This document shows, in pieces, positions 50,318 to 59,777 of a stretch of 64,000 nt of DNA. The notes beneath the pieces were generated by a model. That model searched no databases and was not told the DNA's origin. It was given only the letters and a program-made list of their open reading frames with translations. The stretch comes from Oscarella lobularis (lineage: Eukaryota; Porifera; Homoscleromorpha; Homosclerophorida; Oscarellidae). The stretch covers positions 2,790,001 through 2,854,000 of the forward strand of contig NC_089183.1 in the NCBI RefSeq assembly GCF_947507565.1, given 5' to 3'. How positions within the stretch are numbered: position 1 is the stretch's first letter; the number at the start of each line of letters is the position of its first letter. A program made the position numbers and the translations under genes.

Positions 50318-50580
50318 CGCTTCCTGAAGAATTATGCATGCTCGGATTTAAGTGCCATACCTACTACATCGTCCACCCATGATATCGTCTCGCGAAAGAC
50401 TTGGGTCCTCTCTTTCGCACCGATAAGCGGCACTTCGTTAGCGTGCGTCAAGCGCTAACGAAGCGAGACAAACACCCGTAATTTAGGAAACAAAGCGTCG
50501 AAGTCAAACCAAACGACTATATATCCCCCAATTGATTAATTTTCGTAGCAAAAGATAAGCCCCCATATACAAAACATTAC

Positions 50581-51647
50581 TTATTCAGGTATTTCTCCTT
50601 CTAGTATCTTCACGAGTTTTCTCGTGTCTATGTTTCCGCCCGAGACGACGCACGCCACGGGTCCGGCACTCGAATCGACTTGACCGCTGAGCGCCGCCGC
50701 CAAGGACGCCGCCCCCGCCCCCTCGGCGACGATCTTACACCGTTCCGCGAGAAAACGAACGGCGTTCGCCACGTCGCCAAGCGACACGACGATGGAGTCG
50801 TCCAAGACGTCGCGTGCAAAATCGAACATTTCCGGAAGTACGCACTTGCCGCCGATGCCGTCGACGAACGACGGCAAATAGTCGAACGACGTCGCGCGAC
50901 CGAGATCGAAGGAGGCGCGCAGGGGAGCGGCCGTTTCGATTTCGGTCGCGTAGCAACGAGCGTCGGGACGAAATTCCCGTATAACCGTAGCGACCCCGCA
51001 ACTCAGACCGCCGCCGCCGTACGGCGTAATAACCGCGCCCACATTGGGTAAATCCTCTAAGATTTCTAACCCTATTGTCCCGTTTCCGGCTATGACTGAG
51101 GAATCGGAGGCGGGGTGGACAAAGTGGCCAGGGAGTATATCCGGGGAATATTGGCGTTTTTCAATCGCCGTCCACCACGTGTCATATGAAACTGGGTGAA
51201 GAATGGCGCCAAGTGACGTCATTGCTTGACGTTTTATATCGGGCGTTCGATCGGGTATGAGAACGTGGCATGGGACGCCGAGCTCGCGTGCGCTCCAAGC
51301 TAAGCCTTAATTAAATTAAAAAATTAAATTATCTTGAGGAAGTTGCTCGGATTACATATGATATTTATTAATTTTCGTCGTGTACCTTGAGCGAAGTTGC
51401 CTGCACTTGCCGTGCAGACGCCTTTGCTGAGTTGGGCGTCTGTGAGAGAGCTCAATGCGTTGCAGGAGCCCCTCACTTTGAAGGAGCCTGTTGGTTGGAG
51501 GTTTTCCAGCTTCAAATAGATCTCCGTTCCTGTGTCGTTTGCTGGCATTTTGATTAGGGGTGTGCGTATGGCTAGACGCTTGTCGAGAAGTCGCTTCTGC
51601 GCTGCGCGAACGTCGTCGATGCTTACGAGGGGAGGAGGGAACGCCAT
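50581..51647 (-). CDS. Serine racemase/threonine dehydratase-like PLP enzyme
   Basis: Exon 1 51647-about 51386 (MAFPPPLVSIDDVRAAQKRL) and exon 2 about 51308-50581, joined AGNFAQG-LAWSARELG. The PLP-binding Lys is in GSFKVRG, the substrate loop is SAGNFAQG (usual SSGNHAQ), and the phosphate-binding glycine loop is GGGGLSCG. A late VSGGNIDTRKL completes the fold-type II pattern. About 325 residues, right for serine racemase or a biodegradative threonine dehydratase without a regulatory ACT domain. These enzymes convert or deaminate L-serine and L-threonine in the cytosol. I cannot separate the two by eye. The start region faces a decayed RECQ1 5' copy, implying a shared divergent promoter; a decayed piece of this exon 1 lies near 59620. 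Confidence 0.9.
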
Positions 51648-52110
51648 GGGCGCGGTCTACGTCACTAAGGCGGGACTTCGCTTAACGCGCGTGCGAAATA
51701 TTTTGGGTTTCTCGTAATTCGGCAGTCGTCGATTTGACGCTGTTCGACGACGGCGGTGACGATTTGTTTATCAATGCTCAAGGTCCTGGCATAATTTTTC
51801 GAATCGGGGCTCCTTTTGAGGATCTTTCGTCTTTTAGACTCGTCGATGATTCAGATCGAGCTGTCGGAAGTATCATCGCAATTAGAAGACATAGAAAAGC
51901 ATTTCGAGGGTATTCGAGACTAAAGAGAATCGCTTGAAACGCGAAAAGCCGAACGTTTCTCCGAGTTAGCCCACCAATTGACTCAATTCAAGCGAAATCG
52001 AACCCGACGGGAAAAGAATATAATCTCAGCAAGGCATTTCCGTGGACTGAGGAGGTAGAAGACTCAAGAGTCGCTTCCTTCCTCGGATTCAACACTTCGC
52101 ACATCGTTAG
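51648..52110 (+). pseudogene. Decayed copy of RECQ1 promoter and first exons
   Basis: Matches about 59715-60150 of the RECQ1 gene: CGTCACTAAGGCGGGA, TTCGCTTAACGCGCG, CGTAATTC, AGTCGTCGATTTGACG, ATGCTCAAGGTCCTGG, TTTTAGACTCGTCGATGATT, CGAAATCGAACCC and TTTCCGTGGACTGA-like blocks in order. The start codon of the intact gene is not kept and the frame is broken in several places. Introns and promoter came along, so it is a genomic duplicate. Confidence 0.88.
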
Positions 52111-52449
52111 AAAGCTTCGAACATAGAACGAAAGTACAGTAGGGACTCGTGGCAGCCAGAATTATTTGAAATAATTCGCCGTTTTTACTGACGATAAGGG
52201 CGTCGTATAGGTACATACTGTATACATCACGAGAGCCTCCGCGTCATAGAGAGCAGCCGGAAGTGTGAGCTTTGATGATTGTGAGAACTTCCTGTGGGAT
52301 GGTCTTATTTACTACAGTGCGGTGGCCTTTACCCAATTGACGTGTCTAGTCCCTAATTGACAAGTTTAGTCTCATGCAAATGTCTCATTATATCCATCTG
52401 GTGTGTTCAGACGCGCCCTCGCCTTATCCCGCACAGACTTGGGCGGACA
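52111..52449. other. Spacer before the PDZ-fused paralogue
   Basis: No gene seen. It includes GGACTCGTGGC and a short duplicate of the phrase CCAATTGACGTGTCTAGTC / CTAATTGACAAGTTTAGTC near 52335-52372. Confidence 0.35.
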
Positions 52450-53677
52450 ATGGCCACCGGTTCGATTTGCGTCGTAGGAGAGTCTCCTTCAGCTCTTAGC
52501 CAAACTGTTGACAAATTGAAAGAAGTCTTGGATGAATACTGTGACTATGGAGGACGAAAGACTCGGATAGACTACGAAAAAGTGCCGAGACACAGCTTCG
52601 CCGATTATATTCGGAAAGACCGTTGTCTACTTGGAGTCATATTCGTGATCGTACGGAGTCCCGGTCAAAGGTGCTCTATATACGACGAAGACGATACCGC
52701 TCATAGCCTCTACAACGAAATTGAGCAAGCACAAACTGTACTAAATGGAAGAGAAAGGAGTAAATATTGTACTCTCGAATACGTACCGTTTTGAATTCTT
52801 TTTAGTTTTTATAATCGTCCGACGTTCGAGAAGACGCGGAGGAGAAGTCTCTGAAAACTCTCTGCATGACAAAGAAATTGAAGACTTGTGGACAATAGGC
52901 TCTCAACCGAAGCTCAAACGGTTTGACAAGCAGCTTTTCACCGTTCCGTCTCATTCACAACGTGAACTTAATGAGAGCCAAATTGGAGCTCTAAGGCGGG
53001 CATTTGATCAGCCAGAGCGAAAACCGGCACCGACGTTGGACTCCGACTCATCGACGGTAGGACGGTGTTCGTGCTAGCCTGTCATTATTCAGTTTTGTCT
53101 GGTTCTTCTGTTTCAGAAGTCAAAGGGCACGAGTTGGTCTTTTTGGCCTTGGAGTAAGAATAGTGAAGCCAATAAGACCAACTCTGCTCCGCCGACGTGG
53201 TCTCAGCGCAGTGAAGGTACATGTACGAAGCGTCCGGGGCAAGAGACGGAAGTTCGCCCGTTGCAGAAGGGCGACGCCGAGCGCCGAGCGAGCGTCGCCG
53301 CTGAGAATCTGGCGCAAGAAGACGAAGAACAGGACCAGATCAAATTGAAAAAGAGTGATGAGCCCCTCGAAATCACCGTCGTCAGCGACGCCGATTCGAC
53401 GACGATCAAGGTAAATTTTAGCGTCGCCGATCGCATCGTTTTCGTCAACGGCCACAGCGTCGGCGATATGACGAAGCAAGAAGCGACGGATGTCACAAGA
53501 AGCGCGCCGGACGACATCACGTTGGTTGTCGAACGAAAGCGAATGGAGGGGGCGACTACGCTGAAGGCGGATGTTTCCGTTTCGGTGCGGCGCAAGGCGA
53601 CAGCGGCGATACAATTGCTCGTTCGCGACGACGACGAAGACTTTCCGAGTCTCGAGGACGAAACGAGTGCGTCGTGA
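52450..53677 (+). CDS. Family-X domain fused to PDZ (paralogue 1)
   Basis: Exons 52450-52768, 52806-53056, 53117-53677. The N-terminal half matches the genes at 57.1 and 58.6 kb: SICVVGESPSALSQTVDKLK, LLGVIFVIVRSPGQRCSIYD, EDDTAHSLYNEI, then IEDLWTIGSQPKLKRFD. After a Pro/Ser/Thr-rich linker (WSFWPWSKNSEANK) and a charged stretch comes a PDZ-like domain at the C-terminus (ADRIVFVNGHSVGDMTKQEA, DDITLVVERK). PDZ domains bind C-terminal peptides and organise complexes at membranes. The two paralogues carry a Cys-rich tail instead, so the shared N-terminal domain has been paired with two different C-terminal modules. Family X itself is unrecognised; alternating hydrophobic strands and helices suggest an alpha/beta fold of about 190 residues. 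Confidence 0.72.
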
Positions 53678-53780
53678 TCATTGTACTGTACACTACCAGG
53701 GATATGTTAGGTATTGTTAGCGCACGGCCCGCAAGCACGCTGTCCTTTTCTAACGCACCACGCAAGTGAGTCTACACTGT

Positions 53781-54708
53781 CTAATCCTCGTAATTTTTAG
53801 GCTTGTTGCACAAAGCTAGAATTTCGTTAAAAGCAGTAATGACTGCTTTTTCTTTGGCGAGGTCCCTCTCGTCACCTTCACCGATTTTGTAGTTGTCGAA
53901 GAAGAAAATATATCCGTGACTGCAGTTGAGAGCGTTAGCAGCTCGTTTCTTCAATGCTTCCTTTCTGCTTTCGTTCAATCCGCTCTCGTCACTGTGGGTG
54001 AAAACTACAAAGATCCTTGTACCTATGAACTCTATTAGTATGCTCTAAAGAATTCTGCATCTTTATGTCCTTGCCTTGGTTCAGAGAGTCGTTGGCCTTT
54101 TTCAGGTCATTTAGAAAGGCTAACTGCGTTGTATTTTTGTCGTCTGTACTCTGTGCAGCTAACACTGCTACAACCGCCCAGGGTTTCTTCGCCGCCTCAG
54201 AAGCCGGTTCAATCGACATCGTTTTGTGACCATCTGTGTCTCTGCCAGAGTATTTCTCGTTGACAGACTTGTAATATTCTTGCAGATTGAAACCAGTGGC
54301 TACATCTCCTTTAAGCGCTTTTTTGTAGAAGGCCATCATCTCTAGTTTCCTGTCAACTGATGGAGGAATTCCTGGGGTATCAATGAATTCCGGAGCTTTG
54401 GTAAAGAGCGTTCGAAGTTCCCCTATCTTCGATTCCTTTAGATACTCGTACATGGCTTCGGCAGTATTCGTTCCGTAAACAGTATAACAACGCGTTTTTG
54501 TGTCCGCCTCACTGCTACCCTCTTCAGCAATGGCTGCGATTTGTTTGACGTCATGTTGCACGAGATTAGTTACGTGATTGAAAGTGTTAATGATGGATGA
54601 TTTTCCAGCACCGTAGCGGCCAAACAGAAGAATGCGCTGAGAGTCAAATGTTGAAATCATATCGTCTCTGAGTTCATCAACTTCTTCCCGGCTAGGACCG
54701 CCACCCAT
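53781..54708 (-). CDS. P-loop GTPase, immunity-related/AIG1-like
   Basis: Start ATG 54708 (MGGGPSREEVDELRDDM). G1 is GRYGAGKSS, a switch-like TKTRCY, G3 FIDTPG, then a middle helix-rich part, and WAVVAVLAAQSTDDKNT. The end of the G domain (LIEFIGTRIFVVFTHSDESG) is in a different frame and continues to GYIFFFDNY and NKPKNYED at stop 53781. Joining requires an intron near 54090-54050 that ends TTTAG; the only donors are of GC type (for example AAG|GCCAAC), so either a very short GC-AG intron or a frame break is there. Cytosolic GTPases of this sort include AIG1/GIMAP and interferon-inducible groups. I cannot place it more exactly. Confidence 0.65.
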
Positions 54709-55340
54709 ACCGCGACTGGTATCAGGGTCCGCTGAGACGACTCGCAGTGAATGACTCTTTCCGTGCGGGCACAGCTACTTGTAGAACCTACTGATTCAAT
54801 TACAAGATTACACAGCGTTTGATCTAATTATATCGTAATGGGTGGCCAAACATGATAAGCAAATTCCGCGGTTTCGCTCTGATGTGTAGTAATGCCATCG
54901 CCGGCCATGCGGATGATTGAAACTGTGCCAGGACTGTGGGGCGCCTCGTGCATGGCCGGCAACCAGCTACTGAAAGTTTTTTAGCAGGCCTTTCCATGCA
55001 TCGGTTCGCTCAGGTGAAGCACACCCGGCTTCGATCAAGCCTGATCGCCATGCACGACGACCTACACCGCCTTCCTTAGTCACAATACTATACGTAGTAC
55101 ATGTACTTACTACTAGCAGTAATCTGACTTAATAAAGAGAGCGAGGCAACGACGTGAAAGACGACAGAAAGCGAAGCACATATGCAACGACAACGAACGA
55201 TTGGCTCTCCGGCTCTAAGCCTTAGTGGTCCTTACGCCCGTTTATTTACGACTTGGAAAGACAAATAAGCAAAAGCGAAAAGCAAAAGCGAAAAGAAGCA
55301 AAAGCGAAAAGAAGCAAAGCAGAAATTCTACGAGTATACT
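54709..55340. other. Intergenic region
   Basis: Between two minus-strand genes. A stretch of AAAAGCGAAAAGAAGC repeats at about 55268-55315 is purine-rich. GCCATCGCCGGCCATGC near 54895 has a hairpin-like GC core but no RNA gene could be recognised. Confidence 0.4.
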
Positions 55341-56714
55341 CTACACAGTAAAATTGTAGTCTTGCGCCTCTACTGACCAAACGGTTACCTCCCACCAACC
55401 TGCACTTTCGAAGACAACCTTGCCCGTATTCCTCAGCAGCAGTTGGTCTGGTACCTTCCATTTTCCCGTTTCTCGTTGACGCGAGACGGACCAGCCCACA
55501 ATTAGACGGTCTCTTTCGCCAACTTCTATTTCCTTTGGTGTTGTGCCCTTTTTCACACGGATTGACATGGGTTTTTTGGCGACAGTCTCGCCGCGAGTAA
55601 TACCGTACTTTTTTTCGGCTGCGCTAAACGTACCAAGCTCCTCTTTTTTTTGCTCCTTTACTACTGTCTCGTAGAATTCCTTCCGCGAGGCGATGTCGTC
55701 AATCAGTCCCTGAATACTTCTCGCTTCTTCAAAGAGTTCAGCTCCCTTTTCACCGTGCGACACAAGGTTGTGAGCCTCTACCGTTCTGGTTAATTGATCC
55801 AACTTATCACAAACATCAGACCGGTAGTTGTAGTGGACCTTTTCAAGGGTATGTCGATGCAACCGAATTTGAGCAACAAGCTTTTGAATTTCTTCAAGTG
55901 CATTAGGTTCTATGCCAATGGTTGGAAGATAACATGGATCCTCAAGGTGATAATGAACCAGCAAAGCTTTAGAGTTCGAATATTGAATCGATGCTAAATA
56001 CTTCGTATAGGCATTTCGTACATCTTCTACGCTTTCAGCCATTGGAGGGAAATCAGCGTCCGCTTTTATTCCTGACGTGTACATGTATGCTGAAATTTTG
56101 ACATTTTTCGACACTCTGCTGTCTCCCACCTCTGTTTTTGACGTAACTGAACAAATACCTTTGGCAAAGTTAGCATCAGTGCGCAAAGAAGTCATGGTTG
56201 AAGAGCATGAAGAACTGAGAACAAACAAGGCAACGAAAGAAGACCCCTTTTTGCTGCCAGCAACGTAATAGTCGCCGTACATTTTGCGAAAGCGGTTCGG
56301 ATCATTTCTCAGGATTTTCTTGGCTTCCGATGTGAAAATAGGCTTGATCCGGTCGTACTCATTGTAAAGGCTTTCTGACTTGAAAATAAGAGTTACACTG
56401 GTCTCAGAACATTCTACGTTCGAAACGAAATCCATTCCGACAGAAGCCGAAATGCCGAAAGGAAGGCCAGCAGAAACATTGCTGGATACGTCCAAGTACT
56501 TCTTCAGGTCTTTGGTGTCTGTTATTAGCGAGTAGTCAGTTGTTTTTCGAGCACTTCCGCGGCTCATTTCTGGCTTTACACTGGCGGGTTCAAACGGCGA
56601 GGCTTTTAGTGCACTTTCTAGTATGTCAACTCCGGCACCAAGCATGTATTCGGAAAGCCAAGGAATGCCCGATACAGTGGTCCGTACGTTTGCGACGCTG
56701 CTTTCTCTGGCCAT
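55341..56714 (-). CDS. Large single-exon protein, possibly MACPF-related
   Basis: Uninterrupted frame of 457 residues from MARESSVANVRTTVSGIPW. Order: LSEYMLGAGVDILESAL near residue 20, KKYLDVSSNVSAGLPFGISA around 73, an amphipathic helix with a KILRNDPNRF end, then MYGDYYVAGSKKGSSFVALF at about 142. This recalls the YGTHY-like strand and following glycine hinge of membrane-attack/perforin-fold proteins, which sit between two hydrophobic-then-polar clusters. After that are KISAYMYTSG, a long helical part (EIQKLVAQIRLHRHTLEK), and a beta-rich C-terminus (IEVGERDRLIVGWSVSRQ, WWEVTVWSVEAQDYNFTV). No signal peptide or N-terminal membrane span. The family assignment is tentative; the gene looks intact. 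A single long exon is unusual among neighbours. Confidence 0.6.
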   Translation of the reverse strand: MARESSVANVRTTVSGIPWLSEYMLGAGVDILESALKASPFEPASVKPEMSRGSARKTTDYSLITDTKDLKKYLDVSSNVSAGLPFGISASVGMDFVSNVECSETSVTLIFKSESLYNEYDRIKPIFTSEAKKILRNDPNRFRKMYGDYYVAGSKKGSSFVALFVLSSSCSSTMTSLRTDANFAKGICSVTSKTEVGDSRVSKNVKISAYMYTSGIKADADFPPMAESVEDVRNAYTKYLASIQYSNSKALLVHYHLEDPCYLPTIGIEPNALEEIQKLVAQIRLHRHTLEKVHYNYRSDVCDKLDQLTRTVEAHNLVSHGEKGAELFEEARSIQGLIDDIASRKEFYETVVKEQKKEELGTFSAAEKKYGITRGETVAKKPMSIRVKKGTTPKEIEVGERDRLIVGWSVSRQRETGKWKVPDQLLLRNTGKVVFESAGWWEVTVWSVEAQDYNFTV

Positions 56715-57070
56715 CCCGTCGTAACTGCAGCTGGCGGCAAAATGAGCCTGTTTTCGCTGCGCACACCGCCTTTGACACTAATCCTAATCGGCGTAATTGC
56801 CCAATTAAAAGATATGGGGGGGGGAGTTAAAAGATGCATGGGACCTGAATGCATTATAATGGGTCTGTCTGTCTAGACAGTCAAAAGATGGGACCCGCCG
56901 CGGCGTGGCCCCGCGGCGTAGTAATCGCCGCAGCTACGCATGCGTGCTCGGAGTTAGCAGCTACGCCAGCGCCAACTAAGTTGGTCCCCGAACTGCTATT
57001 TTCTCCCATATCCCTTTTTGTCTTTAGATCAGCCAAATTCTACTAGTATACCTTCATTCTTCCTTCCTTT
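56715..57070. other. Intergenic region, divergent genes
   Basis: Between the 55-56 kb gene (minus) and paralogue 2 (plus). No motif stands out beyond a G run at 56816-56823. Confidence 0.35.
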
Positions 57071-57904
57071 ATGGAACGAGACGATGTGCCAACTACTGTG
57101 ATTTACGTTGTCGGAGAGGACAGAAAGCTTATTGAAGATTCCATTGACCGTTTTAAAGAAAAAGTTGCCCGCAGAGACCTAGTGGAATTCCTTTCATTGC
57201 CCAAAGGCGACGTATGCGGAGCATCGCTAAAAGACGACTCAAAGTTTCTCTTTGTCATATCCAAGCAACAACGCTGCTCAATCTACGATGAAAACGATCC
57301 TGCTCACAGCTATTATCATCAGCTGAACTGGGTACAGAAAAGGAGAAATACAGCTATAGGTAAAACGACAGAAAAGTGATTCAAATAGAATACCTTGCCT
57401 TGCGCATGCAGTGATCATAGTTTTCAACTGGGAATATGACATTACAAGCCATGAAATTCATCACAGTACCATAGAAGACTGGTGGACAATTGGATCGCAG
57501 GGGGCTCTAAAAAAATTCAGTGACGTTCTTCTGACGGTAAAGACATCGATGAACGAAAAGCAGTGGGGTGTTTGTCAAAGTAAATTCGGAATTGAGGTTC
57601 GTCTTAGTAAAAGCATACGTTTGTATGTATGGTATGCATGTATGCACTTGTAGCTCAAGGAAGAATGTCAATGCTGGCGATGCTGCCGCTCCTTTCATTA
57701 CTATGTTTGTCGTATGTGGTGCTGCGTCACAAGCTATCGTCGCATGTCTCAATGCTGTTCGAACGTTAGTTCTGTTTGCCGATGATAGCTTGCTGTGACT
57801 ATTGACTCACGTAGTGTTTTTAGCCAAACCGAGTTTCAAGGCTTGATGAAGAGGAAAAAATTTACGAAAAGGATAAGACATACTACGACGGCAGCAGAAC
57901 GTGA
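57071..57904 (+). CDS. Family-X protein with Cys-rich tail (paralogue 2)
   Basis: Exons 57071-57359, 57412-57596, 57654-57764, 57824-57904. N-terminal domain: TTVIYVVGEDRKLIEDSIDR, FLFVISKQQRCSIYDENDPA, HSYYHQLNWVQKRR, IIVFNWEYDI, IEDWWTIGSQGALKKFSD. The third exon is very Cys-rich (ECQCWRCCRSFHYYVCRMWC), and the last exon gives SRLDEEEKIYEKDKTYYDGS. Many vicinal Cys beside hydrophobic residues suggest palmitoylation or a membrane-near metal site. AATAAA overlaps the stop codon. Family unknown. Confidence 0.7.
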
Positions 57905-58634
57905 ATAAAAGAACTTGCCGACTCTTTCGTTTGCACTGTGTATTCTTAGCACTGTTAGTGTTCACCTTGTATTACTAAAAGCGACATCACCTGTCTCTAC
58001 ACTCTACGCAAGATGGCATCCGCGACGCTAAACTCAACGCAGGCTCTGGCCTCCGGCCGGCAGCCGGCTGCAGAGGGTCGGCCACGACTGGGAGTGCGCT
58101 GACGCCACTGGCCTTCACCGATCGAGCATACAGTAGACGAATGATAGGGCGTTCCGTGACTCAGAAAAGGGGCACGTGGCTTACGCCCGCCTGCGCACGA
58201 TGATGATGGATGACGATGGATGATGATGATGATGATTCGACTCCGCACTCTGCTGGCCATATTGAGAATCTTATCACAAAACCGCTTCGTCGCGACGATA
58301 ACGACCATGTAGGAGTGACGCCTAATGGTGGGAGGAAACAGCGGCGCGAGTCTAGTCTCGTTACGGTAAACGGAGCGTGGTATCGACCACCCACAAACGT
58401 TTGTGGTTGGCGCGACCTCGGCTCTGTGCCAGCTTGACCTAGCCTACGGATAGCGAACACACCAAGGGCATTTCCAGGCCATTTCCAGGCATCCTTGCTT
58501 GGATTACTTAAAGCGAAGGAACGTCAGCACTGTGGGTGAGGCTTCGGTTGACGTTACTTCGGAACACGTGTTTGTTAGTACTAAAAGATTTTCTGCCTTT
58601 AGATCCATAGCAGGAAGACTATCTTCCTTTCTCT
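57905..58634. other. Spacer with GATGATG simple repeat
   Basis: Contains GATGATGGATGACGATGGAT at about 58200-58240 and an inverted pair ACAAACGTTTGT at 58393. No gene is seen; the last ~70 bases are the presumed promoter of paralogue 3. Confidence 0.45.
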
Positions 58635-59561
58635 ATGGAGCATTATTATGAACAAGAAGGCACCGAAAGGGATGCAAGGTTGCCAATCAACACCGCTACT
58701 CTGATTTACGTCGTGGGAGAAGACAGGAAGCTTATTGACGATTCTATTGGCCTTTTTCAAGGAAAGGTTGCTAACAAAAACCTCGTGACATTCCGACCGA
58801 TGCTCAAAAGTGAAGTATGCCGAACATCGTTGGAAGACAACTCGAAGTTTCTCTTTGTCATAAACATGCAAGAGCGCTGCTCGGTTTACGACGAAGACGA
58901 TCCTGCTCACAGCTTTTATCACCAGCTGAACTGTGTGCAGAAAAGAAGAAATACAGCTATTGGTATAAGACAGCAAAAAAAATGATTCACGTAGAACACT
59001 TTGCCTTGCAGTGATCATAATTTTCAACTGGAGACACGACATCGCGAGCAATGAGATTCATGACAGTGCCATAGAAGATTGGTGGACAATTGGGCCGCAG
59101 CGGGGCCTTGAAAAATTCAGTGCCGCTCTTCTGACCGTAAAGAAATCAATAAATGAAGAGCAGTGGAATGTCTGTCAAAACACATTCGGAATCGAGGTTT
59201 GCCTCTCTGCAAATCCTGTGCATCTACTAATGATGATATTCTAAATTTAGCTTGAGAAACCGTGCTGTCCAGATAAATGTGTAGCTTACTGCTTCCTATT
59301 TATAAGCGCATTTCTGTACTGTTGCCGTCAAACGTGGTGCTGCATTAAGGGCTGCGCTCGCTGCGTGTTTCAATGCGTAAGAGCAATGTGGCAGCATCTC
59401 TCTCCATCAGACCACGTGAGTTGCATTTAGTGAAAATAGATTTTTGTTGTTATTGATTCAGATAGTAATTTTAGTCAAGGCAAGCTTTACTGCCCGTTGA
59501 TGCGAGGAAATTGTACATGAAGAAAACGACAATAGACGGCAGCGAGACTGAAACAGACTAA
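58635..59561 (+). CDS. Family-X protein with Cys-rich membrane-like tail (paralogue 3)
   Basis: Exons 58635-58962, 59012-59196, 59251-59415, 59475-59561, the same pattern as paralogue 2. Domain blocks: TLIYVVGEDRKLIDDSIGLF, FLFVINMQERCSVYDEDDPA, HSFYHQLNCVQKRR, IIIFNWRHDI, IEDWWTIGPQRGLEKFS. The third exon combines a hydrophobic helix with many Cys (PCCPDKCVAYCFLFISAFLY, then CCRQTWCCIKGCARC), which would suit a membrane-associated palmitoylated segment. The tail is SRQALLPVDARKLYMKKTT. Stop at 59561. An acidic YDE/NDPAH block is conserved in all three paralogues and may be functional. Confidence 0.72.
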
Positions 59562-59609
59562 TAGAGACCGTGATGCATGATTCATTCTTGAGTGCTCGAA
59601 GAAAGTTCC

Positions 59610-59720
59610 TCCTTTTAACGTCTTATGAAGTGAAGTTGCCTGAAATTGCTGTGCAGACTCCGTTGCTAAGCTGTTCGTCCGTGAGAGAGGGCTAGCCGCT
59701 TGTCGAGAGGGCCGCTTACC
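59610..59720 (-). pseudogene. Decayed piece of racemase exon 1
   Basis: GAAGTTGCCTG, TGCTGTGCAGAC and TCCGTGAGAGAG match 51395-51455 of the racemase gene, and GCTTGTCGAGA with GTACGTCACTAAGG-like sequence resumes after an internal deletion of roughly 110 bases. It points away from RECQ1, as the intact racemase points away from the decayed RECQ1 copy. Confidence 0.8.
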
Positions 59721-59777
59721 TACGTCACTAAGGCGGGAGTTCGCTTAACGCGCGCGCGAACAAATTTTGGCTCTTTG

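Noticed and set aside
57960-58560. tRNA or snRNA gene in the spacer
   Set aside because: No T-loop, anticodon stem or Sm-site pattern could be drawn; the GATGATG run is a simple repeat.
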